Assembly (NCBI RefSeq): GCF_950295315.1
Contig: NC_080179.1
Span: forward strand, 70,306,615-70,370,614
Source of the DNA: Erinaceus europaeus
Taxonomy: Eukaryota; Chordata; Mammalia; Eulipotyphla; Erinaceidae
Length of the DNA stretch: 64,000 nucleotides
Direction: 5' to 3'
This document shows positions 23,624-34,653 of this stretch, one piece after another (the stretch's first letter is position 1; every line of letters starts with the position of its first letter). The position numbers were made by a program, and so were the translations under genes. The notes beneath the pieces are model-generated. The model ran no database searches. It saw only the letters and a program-made list of their open reading frames with translations, and had not been told where the DNA came from.

Positions 23624-23890
23624 GGGAGTCAGGCTGTAGCACAGCGGGTTAAGCTCAGGTGGCGCAAAGCACAAGGACCGGCAGAAGGATCCCGGTTTGA
23701 GCCCCGGGTTCCCCACCTGCAGGGGAGTCCCTTCACAGATGGTGAAGCAGGTCTGCAGGTGTCTATCTTTCTCTCCCCCTCTCTGTCTTCCCCCCTCTCT
23801 CCATTTCTCTGTCATATCTTACAACAACAATAACAACAATAACTACAACAACAATAAAACAACAATGCAACAAAAGGATAAATAAATAAA
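23624..23890 (+). mobile_element. SINE A with perfect target-site duplication
   Basis: Box A TAGCACAGCGGG and box B GGTTTGAGCCC. Flanked by the 16-bp repeat TAGAATACACATCTAC at 23608-23623 and 23891-23906. Confidence 0.95.
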
Positions 23891-23929
23891 TAGAATACAC
23901 ATCTACAGAATGAAGACAATCATAGCTTT

Positions 23930-24052
23930 GTTTTTTAACCAGAGCACTGTTCAGCTCTGGTTTATGGTGGTGTGGGGGATTGAATCTGGGACTTTGGAGC
24001 CTCAGGCATGAGAGTCTGTTTGCATAACCATTATGCTATCTACCCTCTGCCC
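23930..24052 (-). mobile_element. SINE D with perfect target-site duplication
   Basis: Reverse strand of SINE D: 'accagagcactgttcagctc', inverted box B 'ggattgaatct', inverted box A 'ccattatgcta'. Flanked by CAATCATAGCTTT at 23917-23929 and 24053-24065. Confidence 0.95.
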
Positions 24053-24409
24053 CAATCATAGCTTTTGCCTAGGTTGATTCTTACAAACTGATGCATGTGA
24101 AATTGGCCATTTAGTCATCATCAGTTTCTTTTGTTAAGTAACAAAAGACGCCTTCTAAAGCCCACAGTTAGAAGTAAAGGAGAACATCTTTCCCTCTCAC
24201 CGTTCCTTCTTGGTAGAGTATTATAATGAAAATGAGTTTGAGGCAAAAATCCACTAAAAAAAATACATCAACAATTATTAACAAGCAATCATAAAAAAAA
24301 AAAAATTCACAAAAAGTCTCACTTAAGCTTGAGAAAGGCTTGCTATCTATGTTCAAGCTTTCAAAAGGAAAAAAAAAAAAAATTTCCTTACTTGGAAGAC
24401 CCTCTGCAG

Positions 24410-24645
24410 CTACTCTTCTTCTCTCTTAGAGTCTTGATGGAATTGTAGTTTAGATCCTTCTAGTCATCTTTCTCTAACATTTCTCCCCCCACTTCCCCTG
24501 AGAGTATGAACCATAATTCTTTTGGGGGGGTGTGGAAAGTGGGAGTTCTGACTTCTGTAATTGCTTCTCCATTGAGCACAGACATTGGTTGGTGTATCCA
24601 CTACCTCCTGCCTGTTTCTATTTTTCCCTTAGTTAGTCTCCAAGT
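24410..24645 (-). mobile_element. Family C fragment
   Basis: Reverse-strand family C, related to 22200-22330: 'ggaattgtagttta', 'tgcttctccattgagcac', 'ctgcctgtttctattttt'. Confidence 0.5.
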
Positions 24646-24649
24646 TCTA

Positions 24650-25640
24650 ATGGGAGGTCAGAGGAAGAATCGCTCAGGCACCATGTGCTCAAGCAAGTCA
24701 AGTGTTTACTGAAGCAAGAGAGCAAAGAAAAGTCCATACATGGGCACACACAGGCTCTCAAGGATGAGTAGCAGAAGGAAAGATAAAGAAAAGATACGTG
24801 CCTAGGTACACATGGATTCCCAAAGGATGACTGGCAGTGAGCTCTCAAGGAGGGCCCCCCCTTTTTATTGGGGGGATTGATGGTTTACAGTAAATACAGC
24901 TGTTGATACATTTTTATAAGGCAAAGAAACTCTGACTTGTTGTGATAAGATGGCAGTTTGGGCCACACTGCATAATTAATTTTTCTGACATGCTGCCATG
25001 TGTTCTGGGTCACAATGGTTGACATCCTATCTTTTCTTGGAGGCAGACATCTTCTTCACATATCTGCATTTCAGTCGATCAGTCAACTGTCTGGTCATTT
25101 ATTTTCTCTTGTGTGTAGCAGCCCCCTTAAGGCAAACCCCAGTTCTGTAGCTCTGCCAGAACAATAGCAATATCACAGAAGTTCTTAAGAGAAGGTGACA
25201 ACAGGGTCAGAGCAAGAGTAACAGAGAACAAAGGTAGCCGAGCTTTGAGTGTTGACTCACCACAGGCTAAGGAATGCAGGTGGTCTGAAAACAGCCAGGT
25301 AGAGATTTTCCCCCTGGAGTCTCTAGAAGAAACCAGCTTGCCAAAGTCTTGGTTTTAACTCCACAGGATCACTTTTTTGCCTGCTTCCTGCCACAACTTT
25401 AACACATCTGTGTTGGTTTGAACCATTTAGACTATGGTAACTGGCTAAAGCATCAGTAAGAAGTCACCCTAGGGTCGATGGGATGAAAACCTAAACTCAG
25501 AACCTGGGTCTTTTTCTCTGTGGTGCAAATAACCAAGAACTGTTAAGACTTCACTCATCAAACATACAGCTATTTCTACTCTCCCTCACACTCATGGACA
25601 GCAATATGACTTATCCAAAAAATTCCATATGTATTTTTTT
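24650..25640. other. Unclassified sequence, possibly an old LTR or L1 relic
   Basis: About 1 kb without gene structure. Bases 24868-24905 resemble the edge of an L1 3'UTR ('ttattggggggattgatgg'). The rest could be an LTR remnant, but no diagnostic ends were found. Confidence 0.25.
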
Positions 25641-25657
25641 ACTTGAGTTTTTCTTTT

Positions 25658-25919
25658 TAATTTTATTTATTTTCCCTTTTGTTGCCCTTGTTATTTTTAT
25701 TCTTGTTGTAGTTATTATTATTGTTGTCATCATTGTTAGATAAGACAGAGAGAAATGGAGAGAGGAGGGGAAGACAGAGAGGGGGAGAGAAAGACAGACA
25801 CCTACAGACCTGCTTCACCGCCTGTGAAGGGGAGCCGGGGACTCGAACCGGGATACTTATGCCGGTCCTTGTGCTTTGCACCACGTGCGCTGAGCCCGCT
25901 GCGCTACCGCCCGACTCCC
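25658..25919 (-). mobile_element. SINE A
   Basis: Reverse-orientation copy, 'ccttttgttgcccttgttat' through 'cgctgcgctaccgcccgact'. The head is well preserved, so the copy is fairly young. Confidence 0.9.
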
Positions 25920-26019
25920 ATAACTACAGATTCTGAAACAACAGACTTCACTGACTCCAATGCTAAGCTATAACATGTTGTAGTTTCATGACAGGACTTG
26001 AAGAAAAGTAAGTGCTGTG

Positions 26020-26155
26020 GGTAGGGGAGATGGCATAATGGTTATGCAGAAGACTTTCATGGCTGAGGCTCTAGGTTCAATCCCCAGCCCATCAGTGCTC
26101 TGGTCTCTTGCTCTCTGGCTCTCCGTCTCTGAATCTCATTAAAATAAATAAAACA
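26020..26155 (+). mobile_element. SINE D
   Basis: 'gagatggcataatggttatg', a short body, box B 'ggttcaatcccc', CT-rich end and an AATAAA tail. Confidence 0.8.
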
Positions 26156-26162
26156 CTTTCTT

Positions 26163-26480
26163 TTTGCCTCCAGGGTCCAGTGCCTGCACTATGAATCCAC
26201 TGCTTCCTGGAGGCCATTTTTTCCCATTTTGTTGCCCGTTGTTGTCGTTATTGTTATTTTTGATATTGATGTTGTTGTTGTTGATAGAACAGAGAGAAAA
26301 TGAGAGAGGAGGGGAGACCGAAAGGGGGAAGAGAAAGACAGACACCTGCAGACCTGCTTCAGTGCTTGTGAAGCAACCCCCTGCAGGTGGGGAGCCAGGG
26401 GCTTGAACCGGGTTGGTAATGCCAGTCCTTGGGCTTTGCACCATGTGCGCTTAACCTGCTGCGCTACAGCCCCACCCCCA
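26163..26480 (-). mobile_element. SINE A, 3'-extended variant
   Basis: Reverse strand. It begins with the extension module ('tgcctccagggtccagtgcc', 'cctggaggcca') and ends with the tRNA-like head 'ctgcgctacagccccacc'. Confidence 0.85.
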
Positions 26481-26608
26481 ATAAAATGCTTTTTAAAATA
26501 ATGAGTCATTATCAGCTCAAAAAGAGACTATCTTAGATATAGAAAGACCATAGGAAAAAGTGAGGAAAATGTGTAGAGAGATATATAGATAGTTATAGAA
26601 ATAAAGAG

Positions 26609-26805
26609 GTCAGGTGGTGGTGCACCTGATTAAGTGCACATATTACCAAGCATAAGGACCCAGGTTCAAGCCCCTGGTCCCTACCTGTAGAGGGAATGCT
26701 TCATTAGTGGTGAAGCAGTGCTACAGGTGTCTCTCTGTCTCTCTCCCCCTCTCCCCTCCCTCTCAACTTCTCTGTCCTATCAAATAAAATAAATAAATAA
26801 AGTTC
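26609..26805 (+). mobile_element. SINE B
   Basis: TGGTGCACCTGA head, box B GGTTCAAGCCC, and a tail of AATAAATAAATAAA. A family C terminal fragment follows at about 26820-26965. Confidence 0.85.
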
Positions 26806-27119
26806 TTAAGTAGCTTTAGAAATAATAGTCAACCCCTATCTATGACTTTGGGAGAATCACTGCAGTTTGCAATGGAGGAAATGGGAACACAGAACTCTGG
26901 TGCTGAGAAAGGTGTGGAGTTGTACCCCTGTTGTTTTGTAATTTTGTAAATCACTAATAAACATTAAAATTTTACTTATTTATTTATGAAAGAGAGAGAC
27001 CACAGCACCAAGGCTTCCGTCAGTGTGGTAGAGACTAGGCTAGAACCCAGGCCACACACAAGGCAAATCAGTACATTATACAAGTGAGCTATTTCACTGC
27101 CTGCCCTCCCCACCCACCT

Positions 27120-27859
27120 CCCCCAGCACACTTTCATTAATAGCCTGGATTCGAGAACCTGGTTTTAAGTAGCAATGTGACAGCAATTGATTTCTAAAAT
27201 GTGAGTCACGTTTCCTTACATTTCTAACTGACCCCACACAGTAAAGCATTAGACTTTGAAACACTCTGGGTGTGTACGACTAGTTAATAGGCTGTGCCTA
27301 GTTAGAAAGTCAGTATTAGATAGATTACCTCACAGGGCAGTTTCTTACTCCAAAACCATTCTGAGTATCTTTCCAGCTACCCCTTATGGGAGACCAACTA
27401 CAAGGCTGGACATCTCTATTAAGGGCATTTAAAGCCAGTGTTGAACAAAGCAAAGAAGAATGAGAAGTCAATTCAATGTGGAATCACTATCCTTCATAGC
27501 CTGCTAGGAAAACAGAGAAGTAAACTTCTCTCTTGTCACATGGATGGAAGTGGAGAGGAAAGACAGTATTAAATAAGTATATAAGCAAATAAATCAACCA
27601 AGTACAGTAACTGCTTTTTTCTTCTAGTGCAGAAGAAACACGTCGAATTTGCCTTTCACTCTAAGTGAATTTGCTCCTTTCACTCTAAGCAGAAGATCCC
27701 AACAATAAACATCTGGAAGCTTGTCCACTTTAATTGTTTGGCTTCTCTCCCCAGTCCATGAAGCCATGGTGATTTTATACTCTTGGAATTCCTTCCTTTC
27801 ATCTGCTTCCTTTCCACTGACAGTTCATAAAGGATGGGTCACACAGGGAGTAAAAGCTA
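27120..27859. other. Intergenic, apparently single-copy
   Basis: No gene, SINE or L1 landmark seen. This is one of the longer repeat-poor stretches of the window. Confidence 0.4.
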
Positions 27860-27950
27860 AGCTGTTATTTTCTTGAAATACTAAGAGAAACAGGCTCTTT
27901 GTCTCTGGGAGCTGTTATTTTCTTGAAATACTAAGAGAAACAGGCTCTTT
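27860..27950. repeat. Tandem duplication of a 41-bp segment
   Basis: Bases 27860-27900 and 27910-27950 are identical (beginning agctgttattttcttgaaat), with a 50-base period. Confidence 0.95.
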
Positions 27951-28069
27951 GACTGGGAGTGGATACCAGTCATTCCAGCTTCCTGGAGCTGCACCCAAGT
28001 TCCCTGTGGCCCAGGAGGACCTGATTTAATAACTTGAAGGCCCTTAGGAAAAAGAACCAATAACCAGAC

Positions 28070-28070
28070 A

Positions 28071-28107
<37 letters not shown>
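28070..28107. repeat. (CA)n microsatellite
   Basis: Pure CA run. Confidence 0.95.
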
Positions 28108-28110
<3 letters not shown>

Positions 28111-28429
28111 TCTAGGCGGCTCCTTGTGCTTTTGTTGTTAATAAAGATGGTTAGGTTTCTACTGGATAGCATACAGAGGGCTAGACTTTCTTCCTGCCCT
28201 TGCGCTATAGACACTCCTGCTTACTTCTCCCCCAAATATTTTGAAGATCACTACCCCCGTTTTATACCTAAGAAACTGAAGCTTATACTCTTTGGAGGCC
28301 AGGAAGTGTCACACCCAGTTGAGTGCACATGTCGTTATGTGCAAGGACCCAGCCAGGTACAACCCCCCCAGTCCCTACCTCCAGGAGGGAAGCTTACCAG
28401 GAGTTAAGCAAAGTTAAGAATTTTGGTCC

Positions 28430-28697
28430 ATACTCCCAAGGGTAAACAATAGAGGAAGTAAATCAGAGGGCTCTGTCTCCCTATTCCACCAGGACCTGAA
28501 GCCTTTGTCACCAGGAGACTTGTTTTCATACCATCAATGAAAGAGAAGCAAATCTGGAAAACACCAGAGGTAGCCAGTCATGGTCTCGCTTACCTGAAAG
28601 AGAAAAGGAAGTAGTAATAGATATAGGGGTGAACTCGAAAGGAAGTGAAGGCAAGACTGTTGAAAAAATGGGGAAGGGAATATATAAATACATAGAT

Positions 28698-28746
<49 letters not shown>

Positions 28747-28890
28747 GAGAGATAATTACAGAATCATCCCACGGGAGAACTAGCGCAGTTTCCAATAAAG
28801 GGAATGGGAATACAGAACTCTGGTGCTGGGAAAGGTATGGAATTATATCCCTATTATCTTACAATTTTGTAATTTAATATTAAACTACTA
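28430..28890 (+). mobile_element. Family C-related copy with GATA array
   Basis: 'ggtccatactcccaagggt' at the start and 'ggaatacagaactctggtgc' near the end place this with family C. An internal (GATA)n array occupies about 28690-28746. A truncated SINE B head lies just upstream (about 28292-28415). Confidence 0.5.
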
Positions 28891-28924
28891 AATAATTAAA
28901 TTAAAAAATCTTGAAAGAAACTGG

Positions 28925-29060
28925 AGTTGGGTGAGGATTGATAGCATAATGGTTATGCAAAGAGACTCTCATGCCTGAGGCTCTGAAGTCCCAGGTTCAG
29001 TCCCCCACACCACCATAAACCAGAGCTGAGCAGTGCTTTGGTAAAAAAAAAAAAAAAAAA
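28925..29060 (+). mobile_element. SINE D
   Basis: 'tagcataatggttatgcaaa', box B GGTTCAGTCCC, ending 'tgctttggt' plus poly(A). Confidence 0.85.
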
Positions 29061-29089
29061 AAGAACAAAAACAAGTAAAATAAAAATAT

Positions 29090-29570
29090 TAGGGGCAGAG
29101 CCAAGATGGCAGCTTGGAGACAACACCTGGTGTGAGCTCTGCAAGGAAGCTGCTTTCATCCTGGGAATCTCGGGTGAGGTCACCAAGTTCCAGATGATAC
29201 CATGATGCCGACCCAACTTCCTTGGGCAGAGGACCCCACCATGTGTCTTGGAGCCCTGCCTCCCCAGATCCCTGACCCACTAGGGAAAGACAGAGAAAGG
29301 CTAGGAGTGTGGATTGACCTGCTAATGCCCATGTTCAGCGGGGAAGCAATTACAGAAGCCAGACCTTCCACTTTCTGCATCCCACAATGACCCTGGGTCC
29401 ATACTCCCAGAGGGTTAAAGAATAGGAAAGCCGTCAGGGGAGGGGATAGGATACAGAGTTCTGGTGGTGGGAATTGTGTGGTGTTGTACCCCTCTTATCC
29501 TATAGTCTTGTCAATATTTCCATTCTATAAATAAAAGTTATTAAAAATAAATAAATTAAATTAAAAATTA
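29090..29570 (+). mobile_element. Family C retroposon with a distinct 5' end
   Basis: Starts 'aggggcagagccaagatggc', a leader not seen in the other copies. At about 29190 it joins the common body ('aagttccagatgatacc') and runs to the usual 3' end and A-rich tail. Confidence 0.7.
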
Positions 29571-29806
29571 AAAAGAGAAAGAAACTGGAGTTTACAATCC
29601 TTAACAAATATAAGGCTAATTCCTCCTTAAATGTCACAGAGACAGCATGACAAGAGCTCTGATCTATAGAAAACCAGAATCCACAATCTTTACCTTATGC
29701 TGCCTCCCCAGACCATTTTCATATAAGACATGAGCTCCCTTCAAGTATAAGATACATCTTCCTATACACTTGAGTTTGTAATATGGAAAATACACATCAG
29801 TCATAA

Positions 29807-30103
29807 TTTTTTTGTTTTTTTAAATATTTTTTATTTATTATTTATTCCCTTTTGTTGCCTTTGTTGTTTTATTATTGTAGTTATGATTGATGTTGTTGTT
29901 GTTGGATAGGACAGAGAGAAATGGAGACAGGAGGGGAAGACAAAGAGGAGGAGAAAAAGACAGACACCTGCAGACCTGCTTCACCGCTTGTGAAGTGACT
30001 CTCCTGCAGGTGGGGAGCCGGGGCTCTAACCGGGATTCTTCAGCTGGTCCTTGTGCTTTGCGCCATGTGCGCTTAACCCGCTGCGCTACCGCCCGGACTC
30101 CCG
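29807..30103 (-). mobile_element. SINE A with target-site duplication
   Basis: Reverse strand, head at 'cgctgcgctaccgcccggac'. Flanked by ATCAGTCATAA at 29796-29806 and 30104-30114. Confidence 0.9.
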
Positions 30104-30588
30104 ATCAGTCATAAATTATCACAATCTAGATTACAAATGTAGCGATAGAATTTCTTTTCTTTTTTGCAGAGCCAGGACCTCATGCATAAATAATTTCACC
30201 ACTCTAGGTCACCCTTTCAGATAGAGACAGTTTGTTTCTCAGTATTCTGCTCACAAGAGGCCAAGATGTATCTTTCCTCTGACCAGAGCTCTCTCCGCTG
30301 TGCTGCTGAAGTCCCACCCCAAGGAGATCGGTCATGTGCCTGAGATGTACCAGTACCCTGCCCCCCAGATTGCACTGCTCAGTCTGTCTCCAAACACAGT
30401 TGGTGATGACACTGCCAAGTATTAGAAGGGTCTGAGGATGACAGTGAAACTCACCATCCAAAACAGACAGGGCCAGAATGAGCCGGTGCCTTCTGCTTCT
30501 GCCTTCATCATTAAAGCTCTCAAGGAACCACCAAGAGACAGAAAGAAACAGAAAAAATATTAAGCACGGTATAAACACTACCTTTTTT

Positions 30589-30897
30589 GGTTTGTTTGTT
30601 TGTTTGTTTGTTTTACATTTGTTTATTTATTTTCCCTTTTGTTGCCCTCGTTTTTTATTGTTGTTGTAGTTATTGTTGTTGTTCTTGATGTCGTCATTGT
30701 TGGATAGCACAGAGAGAAATGGAGAGAGGAGGGGAAGACAGAGAGGGGGGAGAGAAAGACAGACACTTACAGACCTGCATCACTGCCTGTAAAGCGATTC
30801 CCCTGCAGGTGGGGAAACTGGGCTCGAATCGGGATATTTACGCCGGTCCTTGTGCTTTGTGCCACCTGCACTTAACCCACTGCACTACTCCCTCTTT
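30589..30897 (-). mobile_element. SINE A inside the RPL12 retrocopy
   Basis: Starts with (GTTT)n and 'tttatttattttcccttttg', ends with the head 'cccactgcactactccctc'. Confidence 0.85.
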
Positions 30898-31226
30898 TTT
30901 GATTTTTTATTAGTAATTTAATAATAATTAACAAGATTGTAAGATAACAAGGGTACAACTCCATACAGTTTCCACCACCAGAGTTTCGTGTCCCATCCCC
31001 TCCACTGGAAGCTTCCCTATTCTTTATCCCTCTAGGAGTATGGACTAAAATTCATTATGGGGTACAGAAGGTGGGAGGTCTGGTTTTTGTAATTGCTTCT
31101 CCAATAGATATGGGCATTGGCAGGTTGATCCATACCTCCAGCCTGTTTCTATCTTTTCCTAATGGGGTAGGGCTCTAGTGGAGAGGTGAAATTCTGGGAC
31201 ACATTGGTGAGGTCATCTGCCCAGAA
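30898..31226 (-). mobile_element. Family C element inside the RPL12 retrocopy
   Basis: Reverse-strand 3' portion: 'gattttttattagtaattta', 'caccaccagagtttcgtgtc', ending 'gaggtcatctgcccag'. Similar sequences 'aaacactacctttt' and 'aaacatcattttt' on the two sides may be the aged target-site duplication for this insertion block. Confidence 0.7.
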
Positions 31227-31401
31227 AAGAAACATCATTTTTGATGAAATTGTTAGCATTGCCAGGCAAATGAAGCACTAATCTTTAGCTAGAGAATTCT
31301 CTGGGACCATCAAAGAAATTCTGGGGATTTATCAGCCTGTGGGCTGCAATGTTGATGCCTGACACCTTCATGATGTCATAGATAATGTCAACAGTGATGC
31401 T

Positions 31402-31770
31402 ACAAGTTCCAGATGCTACTAAAACACCATCCTGACCTCTCTGAGCAGACGACCTCAGCAATGCTTCCTGGAACCCCATCTCTAGAGCCCTACCACACTA
31501 GGGAAAAATAGAAACAAGCTGAGAGTGTAGATTAAACAGCCAATGCCCATGTCCGGCAAAGAATCAATTACAGAAGTCAGAACTCCCACCTTCTTTACTG
31601 CATAAAGAATTTTGTTCCATACTCCCAGAGGGATGAACAATTGGAAGGAGATGGGATACAGAACTCTGGTGGTGGGAACTGTTTGGAATTACACCCCTAT
31701 TACAATTATACCCTTTAATATTATCCATCAATATTAAATTAGTAATAAAAAATAAAACAGTAAAAAACAG
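31402..31770 (+). mobile_element. Family C element following the retrocopy
   Basis: Plus-strand copy from 'acaagttccagatgctacta' to the 3' block and AATAAAAAATAAAA tail. Bases 31770-32405 contain no gene. Confidence 0.7.
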
Positions 31771-32418
31771 TGGTGTTATGAAATGTCCACTTAGTTAAAA
31801 AATTACAAAAGAAGATGCTTCAATAAAGGATTATTTGAAAAAGGAAGGGGGGGCAGAGAGGGCAGGATAACTCAGCTCTGGTGTCAAAGCACCTCCCACA
31901 TGCCAGGATTTCAAAGTAGACTATGTGTATTCACGGCACAGATCCTGTTGAGTAAGCTGTCTCACCGGCCCCTTATTTTTATTTCTAATAAAGTTTTTCA
32001 AGAATTTACAAAAGCAGGACAAATAACTTAGTAAACTTCAATTCAGGTCCAGCATTTATCAAGATGTTAACAGCCCTGCATGGTATCTTTTTGTGTCTTT
32101 CTTTCTTTCTCTACATACACACATACATTCTTGACTCCAGGATCTTTTATAAGGAAGCATAGCTACTATATAATTTTATGTCAACATTCATTTTAATAAT
32201 CTAAAAGGAATTTTAACATTACCAAGATATCATCGCACCTAGTAAAACTAATAACTGTCCCCTAGTATAATATCTGTGACAGTTCAAGTTTCCCTATTTG
32301 TCCCACAAACATCTCTTTTAAACTGGCTTATTTGAATGAGTATACAAAACATATATATAATTTATATATATTATATATAGAGAGATTGGATCTAGATATT
32401 AGTTCTCCAAAGTCCCTT

Positions 32419-32533
32419 CTTCTTCTAGCGTTTGCCCTTCTTCTGTAGCCAGTCAACAGCGTCAGGTTGAGCCTGATGTAAAGTTTCGAGACCTCCTTTG
32501 AATCTGGAGAGGTGGCAGTCGTTGACTATGTGG
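32419..32533 (-). mobile_element. RTE-like LINE 3' end, short copy 1
   Basis: 115 bases in reverse orientation, flanked by the exact 13-bp repeat TCCAAAGTCCCTT (32406-32418 and 32534-32546). Read on the minus strand it is open from the 5' truncation point to its stop: HIVNDCHLSRF, GGLETLHQ, DAVDWLQKKGKR, stop, then GAA units. It aligns with 41533-41702 over about 112 bases with three differences. The H-x(4)-C followed by a GG..LH..WL pattern recalls the C-terminal zinc-finger end of RTE-type or related non-LTR reverse transcriptases (inference). It is not L1. Confidence 0.75.
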
Positions 32534-33059
32534 TCCAAAGTCCCTTTTAATATATAACAACTTACTGTCTCAAATCTGTGATTTTTAAATGCACATGTTG
32601 GCAAGCTAGTCCCAGTGAAGAGGCTCGGCTCCAGAAAAGTGCAAAGAAGGCATTAGAAAGGGATCTGGCTCCCTCCAGTGGTTTCTAAAATCGTAGTTAT
32701 TTCTGCTGCCCCAACTCAGTTTCTCTTTTCCCAGAAAGGAAAAAAAAGAGAAAAAAATTCCTTGTAAGAACAAAGGTCCAGCTGCCTGACCTTATAGCTG
32801 TAGCTGTGTATTTCATATATCAGACTCCTCAGCCATGAGAAAGGAATGATTTCTTCTTTGTAATGATTAAAGATAACAGTAGTTATCAAATGTCCTATCT
32901 CTCTTCTGACATAGAAGAAGCTGTCTTCTTCAAATTCAAATCAATATTACAGTCCTTTCAGGCGAAAGATAGTTACTGGATGGTTTTATTTTATATGAAA
33001 TAAGGAGAACTGAGATGCATGAACTTTCAAAAAGAAAAGGAAAGAGAAGAGGAAGCGGG

Positions 33060-33225
33060 TATAGCCAAAATACAAGCTAGCTCTCTAAGACTTTGTGAGA
33101 ACTAGGGCACAGAATTGGGAGGGTGAGGGGGGGGGGAGTGGGGAATTATACTCTTATGGTCCTCTAATCTTGTTAGCTATGACTAAATTCTTAATAAATT
33201 TCTTTTTAATTTCTTTAAAAATGGC
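33060..33225 (+). mobile_element. Family C terminal fragment
   Basis: 'ctctctaagactttgtgaga', a G-rich run at 33129-33137, 'tcttgttagctatgactaaa' and an A-rich end. The surrounding 32550-33050 and 33230-33740 hold no gene I can support. Confidence 0.45.
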
Positions 33226-33749
33226 CACCCTTTTACAGCAGAATGTCTTGTTGTAGTTGCCAAGATTCCCTCATTGTTTTCAAAGGTCCTCTGTTTCAGA
33301 TTGCTACTGCTTCATTTTATTTGTTCCTGGTTTGGGGGAGTAGATGAGTTTCTGTAAAAACAGTTCCATGTGTTAGGATTGATTTTGTTGTTGCAAAGAA
33401 TGCCCTAAAACAGGACAGCAAAAATAATGTATGCACAGGGGTCGTGAGGTAGCTCACCTGGGAAGATATCTGCTTTGACATGCCAAAATTCAACCTATAA
33501 TAGTGAAGTCCTCACAAAGGCAAAAAAAAAAAAAAAATGCACATGGATTATAGCAATCTTGAACACTTGGCTATGGCACTATAACAAAGCAAGAAAAAAA
33601 TTATCTGTGATGCTTAGAGGGGAGCTGGGGGAGCAGTTCACATTCAGAACCTCAGAATTTCATGAATGAAGTTCCCAGTTCGAGTACCAGCGTGATGCTC
33701 TGGCTTGTCTCTCTCCTCTTCTCCTCGTGTGAATATCTCTTTCTCTCTC

Positions 33750-34160
33750 TTAATTGTTTGTATTCTCTTTATTCATTTACTAGACAGAGACTGTCAGAAA
33801 TAGAGAGGGAAGGGGGTGATAGGGAGAGAAACAGAGAGACACCTGCAGCACTGCTTCACCACACACAGAATTTTCACTCTGCAGGTGGGGACTGGGAGGT
33901 GGAACCCGGGTCCTTGCACATGGTGCATTCAACCAGGTATGCCACCACCTGGCCTCCTTACTGAGAGACACCTGTAGCCCTGCTTTACCACTAGTGAAGC
34001 TTTCCCAATGCAGGTGGGACCAGGGCCTTGAACCCCAGTCCTTGAACCCCAGTGTACTGTATGTAAGGTGTGTGCTTAACCAGCTATGCTACCTCCTAGC
34101 CTGTCCTTGGGCATTGTAGTGGGAGCTCAACCAGGTGCACCACCACCTGGTGCCCTTACT
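33750..34160 (-). mobile_element. Two or three overlapping SINE B copies
   Basis: Reverse-orientation SINE B at about 33750-33958 (head 'gccaccacctggcctcc') is followed directly by a second truncated copy to about 34105 and a short third head to 34160. A (CT)n tract follows at 34160-34221. Confidence 0.75.
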
Positions 34161-34653
34161 CTGTCTCTCTCTCTCTCTCTCTCTCAATCTCTCTCTCAAC
34201 CTCTCTCTCTCTCTCTCTCTTTCAATAAGATAAGTTTTCCAAAATACAAAAACTCTCAGAGCAATAGTAACTTAGTAAGTGAAGACTAATCTCCTAGACA
34301 TGTCAGAAAGCTCTTCAACTGTGTCAAAACAACTGTAGAGCTAGGAAAATGCTGCCACCTTTGAATTCCTCACTAAAAGCTAAAGTTCAACAATCAAACC
34401 CAATGTATTTTTACTTCAGTATGAATTCAGTTTGGCTCAAGCATGGCCTGACTGTGAGGTGTGTTGACTTACTCCATATTCAGATAAATCCTGAGGCTTC
34501 ATTCTAGCAAAAAAAAAATAGAGGCAATACCTCCAGATAATCAAGTTTGTGTTTACATCATTCTCTGTCATGGTGACCCTGACTGCAATTGCATAGCTCA
34601 GATCTTGTGGAGTTACAGTGTTGTATTTTTGCAACTATACATTAGAAGTTTGA

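Larger units (their letters stand above)
30300..31401 (+). pseudogene. RPL12P: Processed pseudogene of ribosomal protein L12, split by insertions
   Basis: Intronless copy of RPL12, the large-subunit stalk-base protein. The first part (30300-30588) starts at a mutated initiator (GTG for ATG). It keeps a segment reading [11 protein letters not shown] and later [15 protein letters not shown]. Part of the N-terminal region is deleted, and a stop follows (AAGTATTAG). The second part (31227-31401) resumes at the segment equivalent to NITFDEIV and continues through the equivalents of SLARELSGTIKEIL, SVGCNVD and DIIDDINSG, then stops short of the C-terminus. Bases 30589-31226 between them are a SINE A and a family C element, both in reverse orientation. 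Exon junctions are absent, as expected for a retrocopy. It cannot make L12. The symbol is only a generic label for an RPL12 pseudogene. Confidence 0.88.

Noticed and set aside
23624..23890. tRNA genes at SINE heads with intact box A and B
   Set aside because: No cloverleaf with paired acceptor stem. Bodies, tails and target-site duplications show these are SINEs.
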